Shown here piece after piece: positions 6,375 to 9,326 of a stretch of 9,326 bases of DNA. The position numbers were made by a program, and so were the translations under genes. Within the stretch, counting starts at the first letter, position 1; each line of letters begins with the position of its first letter. The notes beneath the pieces were generated by a model. The model was not told where the DNA came from, searched no databases, and worked only from the letters and a program-made list of their open reading frames with translations. Source of the stretch: Anaerolineales bacterium (GTDB lineage Bacteria > Chloroflexota > Anaerolineae > Anaerolineales > E44-bin32). The stretch is taken from NCBI GenBank assembly GCA_023144145.1, contig JAGLGG010000028.1:1-9326 (forward strand). The letters are read 5' to 3'.

Positions 6375-8963
6375 ATGAGTGAAAAGGTAACACCAGTCCG
6401 TCAACAATATTTGGAAATCAAGCGTCAATATCCGGACGCTATTTTGTTCTTCCGTTTAGGGGATTTCTATGAAACATTCGATGAAGACGCAAAAGTCACA
6501 GCACGTGAACTTGATATTGTTCTGACCTCTCGAAATATCGCTAAAGGAGCAAGGGTCCCGATGGCCGGGATTCCGCATCATGCCTCTGAAAATTACATTG
6601 GGCGGCTAATTGAAAAGGGTTACCACGTAGCAATTTGTGAGCAGGTTGGTGATGGTCCTGTCAAAGGATTGTTTCCAAGGCAAGTCGTTCGAGTTGTCAC
6701 TCCCGGCACGGTGGTCGAACCTGGTTTGTTGCCGGACGAAAACAACAATTATCTCGTCGCTGTTGTTCTAGCGGAAGATACTTTGGGACTGGCCTATGCT
6801 GATATCAGCACCGGAGAGTTTGCCGCTACGACCATTGAGAGTCATGATCTGATGGCATCCCTGCGAAACGAAATCACGCGCCTCAATCCTGCAGAGATCC
6901 TTCACTCGAGCACTTTTTCTCTTGATCAGGTATGGCAAGGGCATCATACACAAATTGAAGATTGGCGCTTCGAATTGGATAGGTGCACGGCGGAATTAGA
7001 GCGACATTTCAAAACAGGCACCTTGGACGGATTTGGCCTTCAAGGACAACCTCAAGCGATTCGAGCAGCGGGCGTGATCTTGGATTATTTAGGAGAGATT
7101 CAGCCGGCAGCTCTCAGCCTGTTGAGCAGCTTATCAACCTTCTCGCTTGATGAGTTCATGATCTTGGATGCAAGTACACGGAGAAATTTGGAACTCACCC
7201 AGACTCTTCGGACGGGTGAGGTGCACGGATCGCTTCTTGGAGTTATCGATTCGACTGTTACCCCGATGGGGCGCAGACTACTACGTCAATGGTTGGGCAA
7301 GCCGCTGATCGAGGTCGAAAAAATCAACGCGCGATTAGACCAAGTTGAGGCTCAATATGAGGATGGGATTTGGAGGGCGGAGGTTCGACAGGCGCTTTCT
7401 AGCCTCGGTGATCTTGAGCGTTTAACTAACCGGACAGTTGCTCTTCTCGCTGGCCCCAAGGATCTTGCTGCGCTCAGAGAAATATTGGGAAGAATTCCTG
7501 AACTACTCGAAATTCTAACAGTTCACGGTTCGACCAATCTCGATTCAATTGTCACTATGATCGATCCATGCTCAGACATTCGAGAGTTGCTTGAGAAATC
7601 AATTGTTGATGATCCACCGGCCACGCTCTCGCAGATTGGGATTTTCAAAAAAAGATATTCTGATCAATTGGACAAAGTAGTCGATGCATCAAGTGGTGCG
7701 CGTGAATGGATCGCAGATTTGGAAGCAGTAGAACGGGAGAGGACGGGAATAAAAACGCTCAAAGTAGGCTTTAACAAAATTTTCGGATATTACATCGAGG
7801 TAACGAAAACCAAGACTGATTTGGTCCCAGAAGAGTATATTCGCAAGCAAACTCTGGTCCAGGCCGAGCGCTATATAACGCCTGAAATGAAGGAATACGA
7901 ATCGCTCGTTCTTTCAGCAGAAGAGAGGATTCGTGAAATTGAAACTGACTTGTTTCGCGAGCTCTGCAACGAAATCTCGACGCACGCATCTCGGTTGCTT
8001 CAAACCGCAAAAGCACTTGCCAGGTTAGATGTCGTTTCAGGATTAGCTGAGGTTGCTGCGTTGAATGGATATGTGAGACCACAATTGGTGGAGGAAGACG
8101 TTTTAGAAATTCATGACGGCAAACATCCCGTGGTTGAGGCGTTTCTTTCCGGAGTGCAATTCGTACCAAACGACACTGTCTTAGAGAGCGATGAGCGAAT
8201 TTGGATTATTACTGGACCAAACATGTCGGGGAAATCAACCTATCTCCGCCAAGTTGCGCTGATAATGCTCATGGCGCAGATGGGAAGCTTTGTTCCAGCT
8301 CGATCGGCAAAGATAGGTGTAAGTGACCGCATTTTTACCAGGATAGGTGCACAAGATGAAATTCATGCCGGGCAGTCCACCTTCATGGTTGAAATGGTCG
8401 AGGCTGCCAATATCCTGCACCATGCGACTTCTCGAAGCTTGTTGGTGCTTGATGAAATTGGGAGGGGCACGAGCACATACGATGGACTTTCGATTGCATG
8501 GGCGGTAGTTGAATACCTTCACAACCATCCCCGCATGCGTTCTAGGACCTTCTTCGCAACCCATTATCATGAATTAACTCAATTATCAGAGCTCCTTCCT
8601 GGCGTGCGGAATTACAACGTAGCGGTTTCTGAAGAGGGTGGGCAGGTTGTTTTCCTGCATAAAATCGTTCCGGGTGGAGCGGACAAATCTTATGGCATTC
8701 ACGTTGCCGAACTTGCGGGCCTTCCCAGATCCGTAATTAACCGGGCCCAGGAAATCCTTTCAACCCTGGAAGCAGAAGCAAGAGATGCGAAGTCTCGAGA
8801 GGAAATTGCTGTACAACAACTCACCTTCTTACCAACAACGAATCCATTAATCGATGAATTGAAAGGTTTGGAGATTGATAGTCTGGCACCGCTGGAAGCT
8901 TTGAACAAGCTCTATGAATGGCAGCAAAGGTTGAAGAGGGCTCAGGAGGATCCAGAAGATTAG
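6375..8963 (+). CDS. mutS: DNA mismatch repair protein MutS
   Basis: MutS recognises base mismatches and small loops after replication and, on ATP binding, becomes a sliding clamp that recruits the downstream repair steps. The 862 residues are full length for MutS1. Residues 1 to about 115 are the mismatch-binding domain, with the wedge motif GDFYETF (F31, E33). The connector domain contains DISTGEF (from D143). The lever and clamp region includes FNKIFGYYIEVTK (from F466) and ERYITPEMKEYE. The ATPase domain has Walker A GPNMSGKST (614-622), Walker B LVLDE (D693, E694), GRGTSTYDG and THYHEL (H730, H732). The start is bounded by an in-frame TAG at 6360-6362, so ATG 6375 is the first possible start and matches the usual TPxxRQYLEIK opening. 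No clear Shine-Dalgarno precedes it. It is monocistronic here, ending at a strong terminator; mutL is not in the window. Confidence 0.98.
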   Translation: MSEKVTPVRQQYLEIKRQYPDAILFFRLGDFYETFDEDAKVTARELDIVLTSRNIAKGARVPMAGIPHHASENYIGRLIEKGYHVAICEQVGDGPVKGLFPRQVVRVVTPGTVVEPGLLPDENNNYLVAVVLAEDTLGLAYADISTGEFAATTIESHDLMASLRNEITRLNPAEILHSSTFSLDQVWQGHHTQIEDWRFELDRCTAELERHFKTGTLDGFGLQGQPQAIRAAGVILDYLGEIQPAALSLLSSLSTFSLDEFMILDASTRRNLELTQTLRTGEVHGSLLGVIDSTVTPMGRRLLRQWLGKPLIEVEKINARLDQVEAQYEDGIWRAEVRQALSSLGDLERLTNRTVALLAGPKDLAALREILGRIPELLEILTVHGSTNLDSIVTMIDPCSDIRELLEKSIVDDPPATLSQIGIFKKRYSDQLDKVVDASSGAREWIADLEAVERERTGIKTLKVGFNKIFGYYIEVTKTKTDLVPEEYIRKQTLVQAERYITPEMKEYESLVLSAEERIREIETDLFRELCNEISTHASRLLQTAKALARLDVVSGLAEVAALNGYVRPQLVEEDVLEIHDGKHPVVEAFLSGVQFVPNDTVLESDERIWIITGPNMSGKSTYLRQVALIMLMAQMGSFVPARSAKIGVSDRIFTRIGAQDEIHAGQSTFMVEMVEAANILHHATSRSLLVLDEIGRGTSTYDGLSIAWAVVEYLHNHPRMRSRTFFATHYHELTQLSELLPGVRNYNVAVSEEGGQVVFLHKIVPGGADKSYGIHVAELAGLPRSVINRAQEILSTLEAEARDAKSREEIAVQQLTFLPTTNPLIDELKGLEIDSLAPLEALNKLYEWQQRLKRAQEDPED

Positions 8964-8966
8964 CTG

Positions 8967-8983
8967 ACACTGTCTTTCAGTGT
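8967..8983 (+). repeat. Small hairpin just after the mutS stop
   Basis: ACACTG (8967-8972) and CAGTGT (8978-8983) form a 6-base perfect stem with a 5-base loop, starting four bases past the stop codon. No T-run follows, so it is not an intrinsic terminator by itself. It might stabilise the 3' end or be chance. Confidence 0.3.
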
Positions 8984-9062
8984 AATGAAAATTGTCAATG
9001 TTTTCCGATAATTTACAGCACGCCTTGAGACGTGATCGATTAGCTAAGGGTAGGGATAATAT

Positions 9063-9103
9063 AACCTCCCAATCGGAAAGTTGATTGGGAGGTTTTTAGT
9101 TTT
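9063..9103 (+). terminator. Rho-independent terminator after mutS
   Basis: AACCTCCCAATC (9063-9074) pairs perfectly with GATTGGGAGGTT (9083-9094), a 12-base stem with an 8-base loop, followed by TTTTTAGTTTT (9093-9103). This is a strong intrinsic terminator for mutS, about 100 bases beyond its stop. On the minus strand the same stem is followed only by a mixed TTATATTAT tract, so it may also stop the convergent gene ending at 9109, less efficiently. Confidence 0.9.
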
Positions 9104-9108
9104 AAGAG

Positions 9109-9326
9109 TTATACCTCTGGGCTGCGAGTTCGTTTAACGTATCGTTGGAAGATTCTACCAAGTACATAAAGCAAACCAAGCAGGATCAAGGTGAACTTGA
9201 TAATTGCTGCAATTTGAGCGATTTGCGGCCAGGGAGAGGAGGGTCCCTGAGTAAGCATGATGAATAGGGCAGTATTTTCTAAGCCATCAAACATCGCCGC
9301 AACCCACTGTCCCCATGCCAAAGCGA
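9109..9326 (-). CDS. Uncharacterised integral membrane protein (C-terminal fragment, continues past the right edge)
   Basis: An open frame of 71 codons plus the stop (TAA at 9111-9109) runs off the right edge, so only the C-terminus is seen. A TTG and two ATGs occur in frame, but none has an obvious ribosome-binding site, and the frame is open to the edge, so I treat it as partial. It holds two likely membrane segments. One contains acidic and amide residues, FDGLENTALFIML; the other is IAQIAAIIKFTLILLGLLYV with an embedded lysine. A basic tail (RYVKRTRSPEV) follows and is probably cytoplasmic. The pairing of a D-x-x-EN motif in one helix with a lysine in the next resembles small uncharacterised multi-pass proteins I recall from several phyla, but I cannot name a family. 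It converges on mutS, and the 9063-9103 hairpin lies between them. Confidence 0.72.
   Translation of the reverse strand, partial: ALAWGQWVAAMFDGLENTALFIMLTQGPSSPWPQIAQIAAIIKFTLILLGLLYVLGRIFQRYVKRTRSPEV

Noticed and set aside
5898..6428. 176-codon minus-strand open frame crossing the opp/mutS intergenic region
   Set aside because: It overlaps both the oppA-like gene and the mutS start region in the wrong frames. Its sequence is low-plausibility, rich in basic residues and without domains.
1..9326. CRISPR array, insertion sequence, phage, defence or biosynthetic system
   Set aside because: I saw no regularly spaced repeats, transposase, integrase, attachment-like direct repeats, toxin-antitoxin pair or biosynthetic enzymes. 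All long genes are ordinary transport, tRNA-modification or repair genes.

Overview
This is a chromosomal housekeeping and nutrient-uptake window from a bacterium. My best guess is Chloroflexota (Anaerolineae-like or a related free-living lineage). That guess rests on the mix of genes, the style of the lipoprotein signals, the frequent TTG starts and the wording of the MiaA and MutS motifs. No marker gene settles it. Base composition is moderate. By eye the substrate-binding gene at the left edge is somewhat richer in G+C than the yraN-miaA pair.

Layout, left to right. Positions 1-944 (minus) hold a branched-chain amino-acid-type (LivK/LivJ-like) binding lipoprotein whose 3' end lies outside the window. 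Positions 945-1340 are a divergent intergenic region with two inverted repeats and one candidate promoter. Positions 1341-2674 (plus) are a two-gene operon, yraN (UPF0102) and miaA, joined by a 4-base ATGA overlap. Positions 2716-6034 (minus) are a three-gene peptide/nickel-type ABC uptake operon, transcribed in the order binding lipoprotein, OppB/DppB-like permease, OppC/DppC-like permease. Its genes overlap, two of them start with TTG, and no ATPase genes follow. Positions 6035-6374 are a second divergent intergenic region with candidate promoters for both sides. Positions 6375-8963 (plus) encode full-length MutS. A strong rho-independent terminator lies at 9063-9103. From 9109 to the right edge (minus) is the C-terminal part of an uncharacterised membrane protein.

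How it fits together. The two transport loci supply cell-surface solute capture: the LivK-like protein for amino-acid-like ligands, and the Opp-like protein with its permeases for peptides or similar solutes. Both need ATPases encoded elsewhere, and the LivK protein also needs permeases from outside the window. MiaA (tRNA A37 prenylation) and MutS (mismatch repair) are core information-processing genes. The opp-like operon lies between them on the opposite strand, converging on miaA with only 41 bases between and no visible terminator.

I looked for a new system and did not find one. There is no CRISPR array, mobile element, tRNA, rRNA or recognisable riboswitch. The most interesting signals are small and regulatory: an inverted repeat next to the yraN ribosome-binding site, an inverted repeat bracketing an orphan Shine-Dalgarno sequence in the livK leader, a repeat over the likely opp promoter, and start-codon ambiguities in the opp operon.
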